In this document: one piece after another, positions 44,241 to 52,946 of the stretch
Layout of the letters: each line of letters starts with the position of its first letter
Numbering within the stretch: position 1 is the stretch's first letter
DNA from: Novosphingobium album (ex Liu et al. 2023)
GTDB lineage: Bacteria; Pseudomonadota; Alphaproteobacteria; Sphingomonadales; Sphingomonadaceae
DNA length: 64,000 nt
Assembly (NCBI RefSeq): GCF_029076845.1
Contig: NZ_JARESE010000010.1
Span: forward strand, 1 to 64,000
Direction of reading: 5' to 3'
Notes under the pieces: generated by a model
What the model was told of the DNA's origin: nothing
Seen by the model: the letters and a program-made list of their open reading frames with translations, nothing else
The model's database searches: none
Translations under genes and position numbers: made by a program

Positions 44241-44467
44241 AAGCGTTGCTCTCTTTTGTTTCCCCTGTGGGCGCCTGAGCCTCGACTGCTGCCGGGGCCA
44301 TCGCTCCATCTCACACAGAAAACGCAGAGAGTGCTTAACCGAACAATGGTGTTAACCCTGTTTCAAACGTCCCGATGTGAGATTCAGGGTTAATTTCGGA
44401 TGAGCGTTCGGCAACTGTCCCGAAACGGGACTGATGCCTTTCGTAAGTGTAAACGATACCGGCATTT

Positions 44468-45511
44468 TCAGGCCTGCGCCGCATCCTCGCCGGGATCGAA
44501 CAGACCGCCCTGATTCCCGGCCGGCGGCGCCATTCCGAGGTGCTTCCAGCCCCCTTCGTTAAGGCAGCGCCCGCGCGCGGTGCGCGCCACCAGGCCAAGC
44601 TGGATCAGGAAGGGTTCGATCACTTCCTCGATCGTGTCGCGCGGTTCGGAAAGGCCCGCGGCCAGCGTTTCCACGCCCACCGGACCGCCTTTGTAGATAT
44701 CGGCGATCATCCGCAGATAGCGCCGGTCCTGCGCGTCGAGCCCCAGCGAATCGACTTCGAGCCGGGTCAGCGCATCGTCGGCGATGGCGCGCGTGACGGT
44801 GTCACTGCCGGCGACATGGGCGAAATCGCGCACCCGGCGCAGCAGCCGCCCGGCGACGCGCGGCGTCCCCCGCGCGCGCCGCGCGATTTCGCCCGCGCCG
44901 CCCCTGTCCATGCCGATCCCCAGCAACGCGGCGCCGCGCGTGACGACGTGTTCCAGCTCGGCGACGGTATAGAAATTGAGCCGCACCGGAATGCCGAAAC
45001 GATCGCGCAAGGGCGTGGTCAGCAGGCCCTGCCGCGTGGTCGCGCCCACCAGCGTGAACGGCGGCAGATCGATCCGCACCGATCGCGCCGAGGGGCCCTC
45101 GCCAATGATGAGATCGAGCGCGCGATCCTCCATCGCCGGATAAAGCACTTCCTCGACCACCGGGTTGAGCCGGTGGATCTCGTCGATGAACAGGACGTCG
45201 CCCTCTTCCAGATTGGTCAGCAGCGCCGCCAGATCGCCCGACTTGGCGATCACCGGGCCGGACGTGGCGCGAAAGCCCACGCCCAGTTCCCGCGCGACGA
45301 TCTGCGCCAGCGTGGTCTTGCCCAGCCCCGGCGGCCCGAAGAACAGCACATGATCCATCGCCTCGCCGCGCGACTTCGCGCTTTCGATGAACACGCGCAG
45401 ATTATCCTTGGCGCCCGCCTGGCCGACGAATTCGGCCAGTGTCTTGGGACGCAGCGCAGCGTCCGCATCCTCGGACTGGCGGGTGGAGGCAAGGAGGGGG
45501 TTATCGGTCAT
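44468..45511 (-). CDS. ruvB: Holliday junction branch migration helicase RuvB
   Basis: AAA+ motor that drives branch migration with RuvA. The 347-aa protein has Walker [15 protein letters not shown], Walker [10 protein letters not shown], sensor [18 protein letters not shown], and the C-terminal winged helix ending in [17 protein letters not shown]. The start at 45511 ([12 protein letters not shown]) follows GGGTC; the frame is open seven codons further. ruvA lies 73 bases upstream in the same direction, so the two probably share an mRNA. Confidence 0.96.
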   Translation of the reverse strand: MTDNPLLASTRQSEDADAALRPKTLAEFVGQAGAKDNLRVFIESAKSRGEAMDHVLFFGPPGLGKTTLAQIVARELGVGFRATSGPVIAKSGDLAALLTNLEEGDVLFIDEIHRLNPVVEEVLYPAMEDRALDLIIGEGPSARSVRIDLPPFTLVGATTRQGLLTTPLRDRFGIPVRLNFYTVAELEHVVTRGAALLGIGMDRGGAGEIARRARGTPRVAGRLLRRVRDFAHVAGSDTVTRAIADDALTRLEVDSLGLDAQDRRYLRMIADIYKGGPVGVETLAAGLSEPRDTIEEVIEPFLIQLGLVARTARGRCLNEGGWKHLGMAPPAGNQGGLFDPGEDAAQA

Positions 45512-45584
45512 AGACCCGCCGCGTGGGGCCAAATGGACCCTGAAACAAGTTCAGGGTGACGCTTCCGGGTGAGACAGGCCCCCA

Positions 45585-46184
45585 TCACCCCGCCGCCCTC
45601 TTCAACGCCACCCGCACCAGATCGTTCAGCCCGGCGCCCTCGCCCAGTTCGTCCACCGCGTGCGCCACGGCGGTGCTGGCGACGACGGGCTTGAAGCCGA
45701 GGTTCTGCAAGGCCGAAATGGCATCGGCGCTGGCCGATCCCGCCGGCGCGGCGACAGGGGCGGCGCCCGGCACGGTGGCAAGGCCGCCGGCCTTGTCCTT
45801 CAACTCGTTGACGATGCGTCCCGCCAGCTTCGGGCCGACGCCGTTCGCGCGCGTCACCATGGCCGCGTCGCCCTGGGCGCAGGCGCGTTGCAGTTCCTCG
45901 GTGGTGAGCGCGGAGAGGATCGCCAGCGCCACCTTGCTGCCCACGCCCTGCACGCCGGTGAGCAGGCGGAACCAGTCACGCTCCGCGCCGCTGGCGAAGC
46001 CAATCAGCCGCACGTCGTTTTCCGAGACCTGCATGTCGGTGAAGACCGCCACGCGCTCACCACGCGCGCCCAGCGCGTCGAGCGTGCGGGCCGAGCAGTG
46101 GACGAAATAGCCCACACCCGAAACGTCGATCACGGCCCAGTCGGGGCCGAAATCATCCAGCAGGCCGGTCAGCTTGGCGATCAT
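45585..46184 (-). CDS. ruvA: Holliday junction branch migration complex subunit RuvA
   Basis: Binds four-way junctions and loads RuvB. The 199-aa protein has the N-terminal OB fold ([20 protein letters not shown]), two helix-hairpin-helix motifs ([40 protein letters not shown]), and a C-terminal three-helix RuvB-contact domain ([20 protein letters not shown]). ruvC, normally just upstream, is displaced by 870 bases with an opposing lipoprotein gene and a palindromic repeat in between. Confidence 0.95.
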   Translation of the reverse strand: MIAKLTGLLDDFGPDWAVIDVSGVGYFVHCSARTLDALGARGERVAVFTDMQVSENDVRLIGFASGAERDWFRLLTGVQGVGSKVALAILSALTTEELQRACAQGDAAMVTRANGVGPKLAGRIVNELKDKAGGLATVPGAAPVAAPAGSASADAISALQNLGFKPVVASTAVAHAVDELGEGAGLNDLVRVALKRAAG

Positions 46185-46300
46185 GGCATGGTGATAGCCG
46201 CGCCGGAACGAAAAGGGAATCTTTCTCGTACCGCCGATCCACCGCTTGCGGCAGGGCAGATCGCGCCTTACCCCAAGGCTTCCAAGGGGAGGGAGGGACA

Positions 46301-46882
46301 ATGCGACAAGTCACGTTATTCCTGCTGGCGGCCACGGGCGCGCTGGCGCTGACAGGTTGCGGCGACAAGCAGGCGAGCGAAAGCGGCACGGCGAGCGAGG
46401 CCGCGACGGCCGGCGGCGCGGCCGGCGCCTTGCCGGCCGACTGGAAAGCCACCGATGCCTGCACGATCCTGGACAAGGGCGCGGTCGCCAAGGCGCTGAA
46501 AATCGACGTGCCGCAAACCCAGCTCTCGCTGGTCAACGAACCGGGCGCGCAAAGCGCCGCGACGTCCACCTGCACTTATCTGGGCAGCGATGGCGCCAGC
46601 GTCGCCAGCCTGATGACGCGCTGGTCGCCGATCGGCGACAACACGCCCGAAACCATCGCGGCCACCCGATCGACCACGGCATCGACGATGAAGGCGTTCA
46701 GCGACAAGCCGCTGGAAGACATTCCGGGCCTGGGCAAGGCGGCTTTCCTGGTGCCGGGCATCAACCAGCTCAACGTCTTCGTCGACGAGGCGCGGATGAT
46801 GATCCTGACGGTCGAGAAAGTGCCCGACGGTGCTTCGGGCAAGGATATCGCGGTCGATCTGGCGAAGCAGGCCGGGGCCTGA
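46301..46882 (+). CDS. Lipoprotein of unknown function
   Basis: A 193-aa protein with lipobox LALTGC after a short signal peptide, an Ala/Ser/Gly linker, then a globular domain beginning [20 protein letters not shown] and containing a second Cys ([12 protein letters not shown]), probably disulfide-bonded to the first. The layout resembles DUF3558-type lipoproteins, but I cannot confirm this. GGGAGGGA precedes the ATG. It is transcribed opposite to ruvA and ruvC and so splits the ruv locus. Confidence 0.75.
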   Translation: MRQVTLFLLAATGALALTGCGDKQASESGTASEAATAGGAAGALPADWKATDACTILDKGAVAKALKIDVPQTQLSLVNEPGAQSAATSTCTYLGSDGASVASLMTRWSPIGDNTPETIAATRSTTASTMKAFSDKPLEDIPGLGKAAFLVPGINQLNVFVDEARMMILTVEKVPDGASGKDIAVDLAKQAGA

Positions 46883-46896
46883 AAAAACGGTTCGAG

Positions 46897-47030
46897 GATG
46901 CGCTTTCAGGCGCATCACGGCACCGGCCCGCTCCCCCACCCGGCCTCCCATCGGGATGATACGCTGCGGGAAGCCGGGTGGGGGAGCGGGCCGGTGCCGC
47001 GCCGAAATGCGCCCTTCCGCGCATTTCGGG
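46897..47030. repeat. Palindromic repeat, family 1, copy B
   Basis: Same layout as copy A at 18648. First hairpin ATGCGC-TTTCAG-GCGCAT (46898-46915). Long arms start GGCACCGGCCCGCTCCCCCA and are mirrored to about 46998. Last hairpin CCGAAATGCGC-N6-GCGCATTTCGG (47002-47029). Where copy A has CCAGCC/GGCTGG, copy B has CCGGCC/GGCCGG, so pairing is preserved by paired substitutions. It lies between the lipoprotein gene and ruvC, both of which end toward it. Confidence 0.85.
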
Positions 47031-47049
47031 ACACGACGCACGCCGCCGT

Positions 47050-47520
47050 TCAGTTCCTGACGATATGCGCGTGCGCGATGGCGACGGCGAGCGCGTCGGC
47101 GGCATCGGCGCCGGCCAGCTTCACGCCGGGCAGCAGCACCTTGAGCATGGCCTGGACTTGCGCCTTTTCCGCGCCGCCCGTGCCGACGATCGCCTTCTTA
47201 ACCAGCCGCGTGGCATATTCGCTCACCGGCAGGCCGGCGCGGGCGAGCGCCAGCAGGCAGACCCCGCGCGCCTGACCCAGCTTGAGCGTCGATTGCGCGT
47301 TGGTGTTGACGAAGACTTCCTCCACCGCGCCGGCATCGGGCCGGTGGCGTGCGATCACATCGGCCAGTTCGCGATCAAGCGTGACCAGCCGCTCGGCGAT
47401 CGCCGCCCCGGGATCGGTGCGGATCTGGCCATTGGCGACATGGCTGAGCCGGTTGCCCGCCTTGGCCACCACGCCCCAGCCGGTGCAGCCAAGCCCCGGG
47501 TCGATGCCCAGCACTAGCAC
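47050..47520 (-). CDS. ruvC: Crossover junction endodeoxyribonuclease RuvC
   Basis: Resolves Holliday junctions. The 156-aa RNase H-like nuclease shows the catalytic acids in [33 protein letters not shown] and [15 protein letters not shown]. Translation starts at GTG 47520; the Shine-Dalgarno GGGGAGG, 10 bases upstream, lies in one arm of a hairpin (47531-47550). yebC is 40 bases upstream, and the pair forms the usual yebC-ruvC unit. Confidence 0.94.
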   Translation of the reverse strand: MLVLGIDPGLGCTGWGVVAKAGNRLSHVANGQIRTDPGAAIAERLVTLDRELADVIARHRPDAGAVEEVFVNTNAQSTLKLGQARGVCLLALARAGLPVSEYATRLVKKAIVGTGGAEKAQVQAMLKVLLPGVKLAGADAADALAVAIAHAHIVRN

Positions 47521-47530
47521 GCGCCGGCAT

Positions 47531-47550
47531 CCTCCCCGCAGCGGGGGAGG
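47531..47550 (-). promoter_or_regulatory. Hairpin covering the ruvC ribosome-binding site
   Basis: CCTCCCC (47531-47537) pairs with GGGGAGG (47544-47550). On the ruvC mRNA the strand nearest the GTG start reads GGGGAGG and is the Shine-Dalgarno, so folding would hide it. The hairpin could also attenuate readthrough from yebC. Confidence 0.45.
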
Positions 47551-47560
47551 GCCGGATGGA

Positions 47561-48304
47561 TCAACCCAGCTTCTCCATGACCGCGTCGGAGACTTCGTAA
47601 TTGCCCCAGACGGTCTGGACGTCGTCATCGTCGTCAAGCGTGTCGATCAGCTTGAACAGCGTCGCGGCACTGTCTTCGCCGACATCGACCTTGAGGTTGG
47701 GCTTCCACGCCAGCTTCACGCCCTCGGCCTCGCCCAGCGTCCTTTCCAGCTCGCGCGCCACTTCGTGCAGGCTTTCCACGCTGGTCCACACCGAATGGCT
47801 TTCGCCATCGCTCTCGACATCGTCGGCGCCCGCCTCGATCGCGGCTTCGAGCACGGTGTCCTCGTCACCCACCGAGCCGGGATATTCGATCAGGCCCAGC
47901 CGCTCGAACCCGTGGCTCACCGCGCCCGAAGCGCCCAGGTTGCCGCCGTTCTTGGAGAAGGCGGTGCGCACGTTGGTGGCGGTGCGGTTGCGGTTGTCGG
48001 TCAGCGCCTCGACGATGATGGCAACGCCACCGGGGCCATAGCCCTCATAGCGCACTTCCTCATAGTTCTCGCCATCGCCCTTGCTCGCCTTGTCGATAGC
48101 GCGCTGGATATTGTCCTTGGGCATCGACTGCGCCTTGGCCGCGTTCACGGCGGCGCGCAGGCGCGGGTTCATGTCCGGGTCGGGCATACCCATCTTGGCC
48201 GCGACGGTGATTTCGCGGCTGAGCTTGCTGAACTGCGCCGAGCGCTTCTTGTCCTGCGCGCCCTTGCGGTGCATGATGTTCTTGAATTTGGAATGGCCTG
48301 CCAT
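47561..48304 (-). CDS. YebC/PmpR family regulator
   Basis: A 247-aa protein of the YebC/TACO1 family, starting [20 protein letters not shown] as the family does, with [23 protein letters not shown] in the middle and SDAVMEKLG at the end. Members act as transcription factors or, as recently shown for some, relieve ribosome stalling at proline-rich stretches. Located just upstream of ruvC, a common arrangement. Confidence 0.93.
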   Translation of the reverse strand: MAGHSKFKNIMHRKGAQDKKRSAQFSKLSREITVAAKMGMPDPDMNPRLRAAVNAAKAQSMPKDNIQRAIDKASKGDGENYEEVRYEGYGPGGVAIIVEALTDNRNRTATNVRTAFSKNGGNLGASGAVSHGFERLGLIEYPGSVGDEDTVLEAAIEAGADDVESDGESHSVWTSVESLHEVARELERTLGEAEGVKLAWKPNLKVDVGEDSAATLFKLIDTLDDDDDVQTVWGNYEVSDAVMEKLG

Positions 48305-48494
48305 GGTCGTTTCGTCGGTTGTGCCTCAAAAGTTGCGGCGCCTTACACCGCGAAGCGGGCCGAGGGCAACCGCGCTCCGCATCGCCAGCGCCTTGCCGGC
48401 CACGCCGCCACGGATTCGGCATTGCCCGTGTGCCGGGTATGCGGGGCCGGAATTCGCTTTGGCGATTTTAACCCTCCGATGGCAAAAGCAGGCG

Positions 48495-49205
48495 ATGAAC
48501 GCACGCAAAACCTTGCGCCCGGCCGCCATGCCGCGCGAATTCCTCGCCTTCCTCAAGGCCCCCGCGCTGGTCCAGCCGGCGGGGCTGCGCGCGCCGGGCG
48601 CATTGCACGCCTGGGCGATGCTGGTCGCGCTGCATATCGCCGGGCTGCTGCTGGTGGTGCTGCCCATCCTTTATGCCTGGCAAAGCGCGTTCAACCTGCC
48701 ATCGCCCGACGCTTTCGGGAAAGTGCCGCCCGGCTGGCTGCCGCCGCTGGTGATCGCGATCGCCCCGGTGATCGAGGAACTGGTGTTTCGCGGCTGGCAA
48801 ACCGGGCGGCCACGCGCGCTGTGGCTGCTGGGCTGCGTGATCGCGGCGGGCGCGGTGCTGGTGATGCGGCCCCATGGCCTGCCGCCGCTGGCGATCGGCG
48901 TGGGCCTGCTGGCGATCCTGGCGGCCGCGCTCGCCGGCTGGCTGTGGCTGCGCCGCCGCGCGACGCCGGGCTGGTATGCCCGCGCCTATCCGGTGGTCTT
49001 CTATGCGGCCGTGGCAGTCTTTGCCGCGCTGCACCTGATGAACTATCCGCGTGCCGCGCTGATCGGCCTGCCGATGGTGCTGCCACAGCTCTGGGGGGCG
49101 CTGCTGCTGGGCTTCATGCGGATGCGCATCGGCCTGCCCGCCTCGATCCTGGGCCACGCGGCCGCGAACGCCACGGTGCTCGCGGTCGCGATGGTGACGA
49201 ACTGA
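48495..49205 (+). CDS. CPBP family intramembrane metalloprotease
   Basis: A 236-aa membrane protein with the CAAX-protease/bacteriocin-processing signature: motif 1 EELVFRGWQ, motif 2 FAALHLMNY and motif 3 LGHAAANATVLA, with about six helices. Glu-Glu, Arg and the His residues needed for catalysis are present. Substrates are unknown; family members process prenylated proteins or peptides or give bacteriocin immunity. The start at 48495 (MNARKTLRPAAMPREF) has AGCAGG upstream; MPREFLAFL is possible. It converges on gapR with a 6-base gap. Confidence 0.87.
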   Translation: MNARKTLRPAAMPREFLAFLKAPALVQPAGLRAPGALHAWAMLVALHIAGLLLVVLPILYAWQSAFNLPSPDAFGKVPPGWLPPLVIAIAPVIEELVFRGWQTGRPRALWLLGCVIAAGAVLVMRPHGLPPLAIGVGLLAILAAALAGWLWLRRRATPGWYARAYPVVFYAAVAVFAALHLMNYPRAALIGLPMVLPQLWGALLLGFMRMRIGLPASILGHAAANATVLAVAMVTN

Positions 49206-49211
49206 GCCGGC

Positions 49212-49454
49212 TCAGCCGAGGCCGAGCGCCGACTTGTAGGTATCGAGCACCATTTCCATCTCGCGCCGATCGTCGGGCTTCATCTTCCGCAAGCGCACGA
49301 TCTGGCGCATGATCTTGACGTCATAGCCCACTGCCTTGGCCTCGGCATAGACGTCGCGGATATCGTCGGCGATGCCCTTCTTTTCTTCCTCAAGGCGTTC
49401 GACGCGCTCGATCAGAAGGCGCAGGCGGTCATCGGTGGGCTCGGCATCGGCCAT
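49212..49454 (-). CDS. gapR: Nucleoid-associated protein GapR (DUF2312)
   Basis: An 80-aa protein of the DUF2312 family, [20 protein letters not shown] and [20 protein letters not shown], ending TYKSALGLG. In Caulobacter GapR encircles overtwisted DNA ahead of replication and transcription and stimulates gyrase and topoisomerase IV. A coiled coil spans most of the length. It is shorter at the N-terminus than the Caulobacter protein (89 aa). DUF1244 and pyk lie upstream, a conserved alphaproteobacterial neighbourhood. Confidence 0.88.
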   Translation of the reverse strand: MADAEPTDDRLRLLIERVERLEEEKKGIADDIRDVYAEAKAVGYDVKIMRQIVRLRKMKPDDRREMEMVLDTYKSALGLG

Positions 49455-49571
49455 CGGGAGTGACTCCGGTAACGGGTGAATCGGTTGGCCGGCGCTGATA
49501 GACGCTGGCTTGCCGGCGCGGAAGGCATGGCGCCCGCGAATCTGTTGATGGAGGGGTGACAGCCTGGAAGT

Positions 49572-49614
49572 GGCACCGGGCCGGTGCCGCAAGGCCATGA
49601 CGGATGTCATGGCC
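49572..49614. repeat. Two adjacent strong hairpins after the DUF1244 gene
   Basis: GGCACCG-GGC-CGGTGCC (49572-49588) and GGCCATGAC-GGAT-GTCATGGCC (49593-49614) lie side by side just past the DUF1244 stop. No T-tract follows on the minus strand. They may terminate or attenuate transcription toward gapR. The first resembles the GGCACCGG core of family 1 repeats. Confidence 0.55.
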
Positions 49615-49622
49615 GCACCCGG

Positions 49623-49943
49623 CTAATGACTCCCGCCATTCTTCTTCAGGCTCTCTTCCATGCGGGCAAGCTGCTCGGCCGTCGCCTCGGTCTGGTAGCT
49701 GGCCTTCCACGCGTCCGCCGGCATCCCGTGGATCAGCTCGCGCGCGGCGCTCTTGTCGCCCGGATAGCCGGCGTCGCGAATCCAGTCGGCCAGGCAATTG
49801 CGGCAGAACCCGGCCAGCCCCATCAGATCGATGTTCTGGGCATCGTGCCGCTGGCGCAAGTGGCGCACCAGCCGGCGGAAAGCGGCGGCGGCGACGGCAT
49901 CGTCCAGCGTGTCGAGCGCATCGGGCTTGTCTGATTGATTCAT
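49623..49943 (-). CDS. DUF1244 family protein
   Basis: A 106-aa cytosolic protein with the DUF1244 features AAFRRLVRHLRQRHDAQNID, LMGLAGFCRNCLADWIRDAG and LIHGMPADAWKASYQTEAT. The conserved CRNC pair suggests metal or redox binding. Function unknown. Start at 49943 (MNQSDKPDALD); an in-frame ATG 30 bases upstream is possible and neither has a strong ribosome-binding site. Divergent from pyruvate kinase. Confidence 0.85.
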   Translation of the reverse strand: MNQSDKPDALDTLDDAVAAAAFRRLVRHLRQRHDAQNIDLMGLAGFCRNCLADWIRDAGYPGDKSAARELIHGMPADAWKASYQTEATAEQLARMEESLKKNGGSH

Positions 49944-50021
49944 GGCGATTCGGTTTCGTCCTTGGTTTGTCATCGCGCCTTTGCCATAGGACGCGGCGAA
50001 TACCCAAGGGGGCATACCGAC

Positions 50022-51500
50022 GTGGCCAGGAACGATCCGCAAAAGGGCATCAAGCGCACCCGCAAGATCAAGATCCTTGCAACGCTGGGGCCCGTCAGCA
50101 GCTCCAAGGAGATGATCGCCAGGCTGCTGCGCGCCGGCGTCGACGCCTTCCGCGTCAACATGAGCCATGGCGAGCACGAGATCCACGCCCGCACGATCTC
50201 CGCGATCCGCGCGGTGGAAAAGGAACTCGGCCGCCCGGTGGCGATCCTGTGCGATCTCCAGGGCCCCAAGCTGCGAGTCGGCAAGTTCAGGGACGGATCG
50301 GCCTTCATCCGCCACGGGGCGCACTTCACGCTCGACCGCAATCCCGAGCCGGGTGACGAGACCCGCGTTCAGCTGCCGCATCCCGAGCTGTTCGGCATCC
50401 TCCAGAAAGGCCAGCGGCTGCTGATCGACGACGGCAAGCTGCGCCTGACGGTGATCCGGGCCGAGCCCGACGCGATCCTGTGCACCGCCGAAGTGGGCGG
50501 CACGATTTCCGATCGCAAGGGCGTCAATATCCCCGACGCGGTGGTGCCGGTGCCCGCGCTGACCGAGAAAGACCGGCGCGATCTGGCCTTTGCGATCCAC
50601 GAAGGGGCGGACTGGATCGGCCTGTCCTTCGTCCAGCGGCCCGAGGACGTGGCCGAGGCGCGGCGGCTGATGGGCGGCTATGGCGCGCTCATGGCCAAGA
50701 TCGAAAAGCCCTCCGCGATCGACCGGCTGGACGAGATCATCGACCTGAGCGACGGCGTGATGGTCGCGCGCGGCGATCTGGGTGTCGAACTCAATCCCGA
50801 GGAAGTGCCGCCGCTGCAGAAGCGGATCATCGAGAAGGTGCGCAGCGCCGGCAAGCCGGTGGTCGTCGCCACGCAGATGCTCGAATCGATGATCGAATCG
50901 CCCACGCCCACCCGCGCCGAAGTGTCCGACGTGGCCAACGCGGTTTATGACGGGGCCGACGCGGTGATGCTTTCGGCCGAGACCGCCGCCGGGCAATGGC
51001 CGGTCGAAGCGGTGACGATCATGGACCGCATCGCCGCCAAGGTGGAAGCCGACGTGACTTATCGCGAGCGCATCCACCTGGCCGAAACGCCGCCCGACGC
51101 GACCACGGCCGACGCGCTGTCCGAAGCTTGCGCCAGCATCGCCGATACGCTGCCGATCGCAGGCATCATCATCTTCACCGGATCGGGCATCACCGCGCGC
51201 CGCGTCGCGCGCGAGCGGCCTTCGGCGCCGATGCTGGTGCTCACGCCCTCGCTGCGCACCGCGCGCCGGGGCGCATTGCTGTGGGGCGCGCATACCGTGC
51301 TGACCAAGGACATCGGCAGCTTCGAGGAAATGATCGCCAAGGGCAAGCGCATGGCGCTGCGCCACGGCTTCGGCGAGGCGGGCTCACGCCTGATCGCGCT
51401 GGCGGGCGTGCCGTTCGGCGTGCCGGGATCGACCAACCTGCTGCACGTGGTGACGCTGGCCGGCAACGAGCTGGACAAGCACGACAAGAGCAACGACTGA
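50022..51500 (+). CDS. pyk: Pyruvate kinase
   Basis: Makes pyruvate and ATP from phosphoenolpyruvate. The 492-aa protein has RTRKIKILATLGPVSSSKEM, FRVNMSHGEHE, the active-site signature LMAKIEKPSAIDRLDEI, VMVARGDLGVEL, and TQMLESMIESPTPTRAEVSD. The C-terminal allosteric domain is complete. Start is GTG 50022 with AAGGGGG 10 bases before; the frame is open upstream but without homology. Confidence 0.95.
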   Translation: MARNDPQKGIKRTRKIKILATLGPVSSSKEMIARLLRAGVDAFRVNMSHGEHEIHARTISAIRAVEKELGRPVAILCDLQGPKLRVGKFRDGSAFIRHGAHFTLDRNPEPGDETRVQLPHPELFGILQKGQRLLIDDGKLRLTVIRAEPDAILCTAEVGGTISDRKGVNIPDAVVPVPALTEKDRRDLAFAIHEGADWIGLSFVQRPEDVAEARRLMGGYGALMAKIEKPSAIDRLDEIIDLSDGVMVARGDLGVELNPEEVPPLQKRIIEKVRSAGKPVVVATQMLESMIESPTPTRAEVSDVANAVYDGADAVMLSAETAAGQWPVEAVTIMDRIAAKVEADVTYRERIHLAETPPDATTADALSEACASIADTLPIAGIIIFTGSGITARRVARERPSAPMLVLTPSLRTARRGALLWGAHTVLTKDIGSFEEMIAKGKRMALRHGFGEAGSRLIALAGVPFGVPGSTNLLHVVTLAGNELDKHDKSND

Positions 51501-51544
51501 CGCCGCCGCCGGATGGCGCCGACGCGGATGATGCCCGGCCGGAT

Positions 51545-52219
51545 TCAGTCCCGCGCGCCGAACAGCGCGCTGCCCACCCGCACGTAAGTGGCGCCCAGCA
51601 TCACCGCCGTCTCGAAATCGCCGCTCATGCCCATGCTGCGTTCGGGCAGGCCATCGTCATCGGCCATCCTGGCGAGCAGCGCGAAATAGGGCGCGGGTTC
51701 CACACCGACCGGCGGCACGCACATCAGGCCGACCACTGGCAAGTCCGCTTCGCGCGCCGCGCCCAGCAGCGCGGGCACATCGGCGATGGCACAGCCGCCC
51801 TTCTGCGCTTCCCCGCCGATATTGACCTGGACCAGGCAATCCACGCGCCGCCCCTGTCGGTCCATCGCCCGGGCCAGCGCCGAGACCAGCGAGGGACGAT
51901 CGAGCGAATGGATGCAATCGAACAGCGCCACCGCGTCTTCCGCCTTGTTCGACTGGAGCTGGCCGACAAGGTGCAGGCCGATGCCGGGGGTCTCCGCGAT
52001 CAGCGCGGGCCATTTGGCCTGCGCTTCCTGCACGCGGTTCTCGCCGAACAGGCGCTGGCCTTGCGCGATCAGCGGCGCGATGCGTTCGGCCGGATGCGTC
52101 TTCGCTATCGCGATCAGGCGGATTTCGGCCGGATCGCGCCCGGCGATGGCGGCGGCACGGGCAATCCGCGCGGTGACGTCCGCAAGCGGGGTATCGGGCG
52201 GGGTGGCTGGCTGATCCAT
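51545..52219 (-). CDS. YggS family pyridoxal phosphate homeostasis protein
   Basis: A 224-aa PLP-binding barrel (PLPBP/ProSC) that buffers free PLP rather than catalysing a reaction. The PLP lysine is in IRLIAIAKTHP; FGENRVQEAQAKWPAL, LHLVGQLQSNK, VNIGGEAQKGG and MGMSGDFETAVMLGATYVRVGSALFG are the family signatures. Its ATG overlaps the region of the divergent ThiE-like start. Confidence 0.93.
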   Translation of the reverse strand: MDQPATPPDTPLADVTARIARAAAIAGRDPAEIRLIAIAKTHPAERIAPLIAQGQRLFGENRVQEAQAKWPALIAETPGIGLHLVGQLQSNKAEDAVALFDCIHSLDRPSLVSALARAMDRQGRRVDCLVQVNIGGEAQKGGCAIADVPALLGAAREADLPVVGLMCVPPVGVEPAPYFALLARMADDDGLPERSMGMSGDFETAVMLGATYVRVGSALFGARD

Positions 52220-52241
52220 GGCGCGCTGCTATAGCGGCTGC

Positions 52242-52793
52242 GTGCCGAACCGCCAGCCGTCCCGATCCCGAAGCGCCTTGCCGCCGATCTGGCTGGTGAG
52301 CGACGCACGCAACGACGCCGGGCTGGAAGCCGCGCTGCGCCGCCTGCCGCGCGGATCGGGCCTGATCTTCCGGCACTATCACTTGCCCGAACCGGCGCGG
52401 CGCGCGCGGTTTCGTGCCTTGCGGCACGCGGCCCGCCGGGGCGGCCACGCGATCGTGCTGGCGGGCAGCGCGGCGATGGCGCGGCGATGGCGCGCCGATG
52501 GGGCTTACGCCGCGCCCGGCCGGCTGACACGGGGGCCGGCGCTGGCAAGGCTGGCGACCGCGCATGGCCTGCGCGAGATCGGGCAGGCGAACCGCGCGCG
52601 CGCCGATGCGGTGCTGCTCTCCCCCGTATTCCCCACCCGGTCGCATCCCGGCGCGCGGGTGCTGGGGCCCGCGCGGTTCCGCCTGATCGCCGCGCGATCG
52701 CGCGTGCCCGTCATCGCGCTGGGCGGCATGACCGCAAGGCGCGCGCGGCATTTGCACGCGGCGCGATGGGCCGCGATCGACGCGCTTTCCTGA
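52242..52793 (+). CDS. Thiamine phosphate synthase-like protein
   Basis: A 183-aa ThiE/TenI-type barrel. It shows the recognisable end of the fold, NRARADAVLLSPVFPTRSHP and VPVIALGGMTARRARHL, and an opening PPIWLVSDARNDAGLEAALR. The protein is short and Arg-rich, and several ThiE active-site residues are not obvious, so it may have a different role, as many stand-alone sphingomonad ThiE-like proteins do. GTG at 52242 is my preferred start; an ATG at 52218 inside the yggS start is the alternative. Confidence 0.75.
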   Translation: MPNRQPSRSRSALPPIWLVSDARNDAGLEAALRRLPRGSGLIFRHYHLPEPARRARFRALRHAARRGGHAIVLAGSAAMARRWRADGAYAAPGRLTRGPALARLATAHGLREIGQANRARADAVLLSPVFPTRSHPGARVLGPARFRLIAARSRVPVIALGGMTARRARHLHAARWAAIDALS

Positions 52794-52804
52794 GAGATTC
52801 CGGT

Positions 52805-52871
52805 TGGAAATACGCGGCAGAGCGCGTCTCGTTTACGGCACCAGCCCGCCTCTTTCCAAAGATGCGCACAG
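52805..52871. repeat. Degenerate partial copy of palindromic family 1
   Basis: 52805-52851 aligns with the reverse complement of the right half of copy A: TGGAAAT, CGCGG, AGAGCGC, then ACGGCACCAGCCCGC. The remainder is truncated and ends with a trace of the other end (CCAAAGATGCGC). The palindrome no longer pairs well, so this is a decayed remnant between the ThiE-like gene and ftsK. Confidence 0.65.
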
Positions 52872-52946
52872 CCCGATTTCGCAAGGATTCTTGACGGCGA
52901 GTCCACGCCGGGCGCATTATCGCGTTCCAATCAGGGGAACGAGACA

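Noticed and set aside
44330-44395. CtrA sites (TTAA-N7-TTAA) in the AT-rich gap
   Set aside because: The TTAA boxes are not 7 bases apart.
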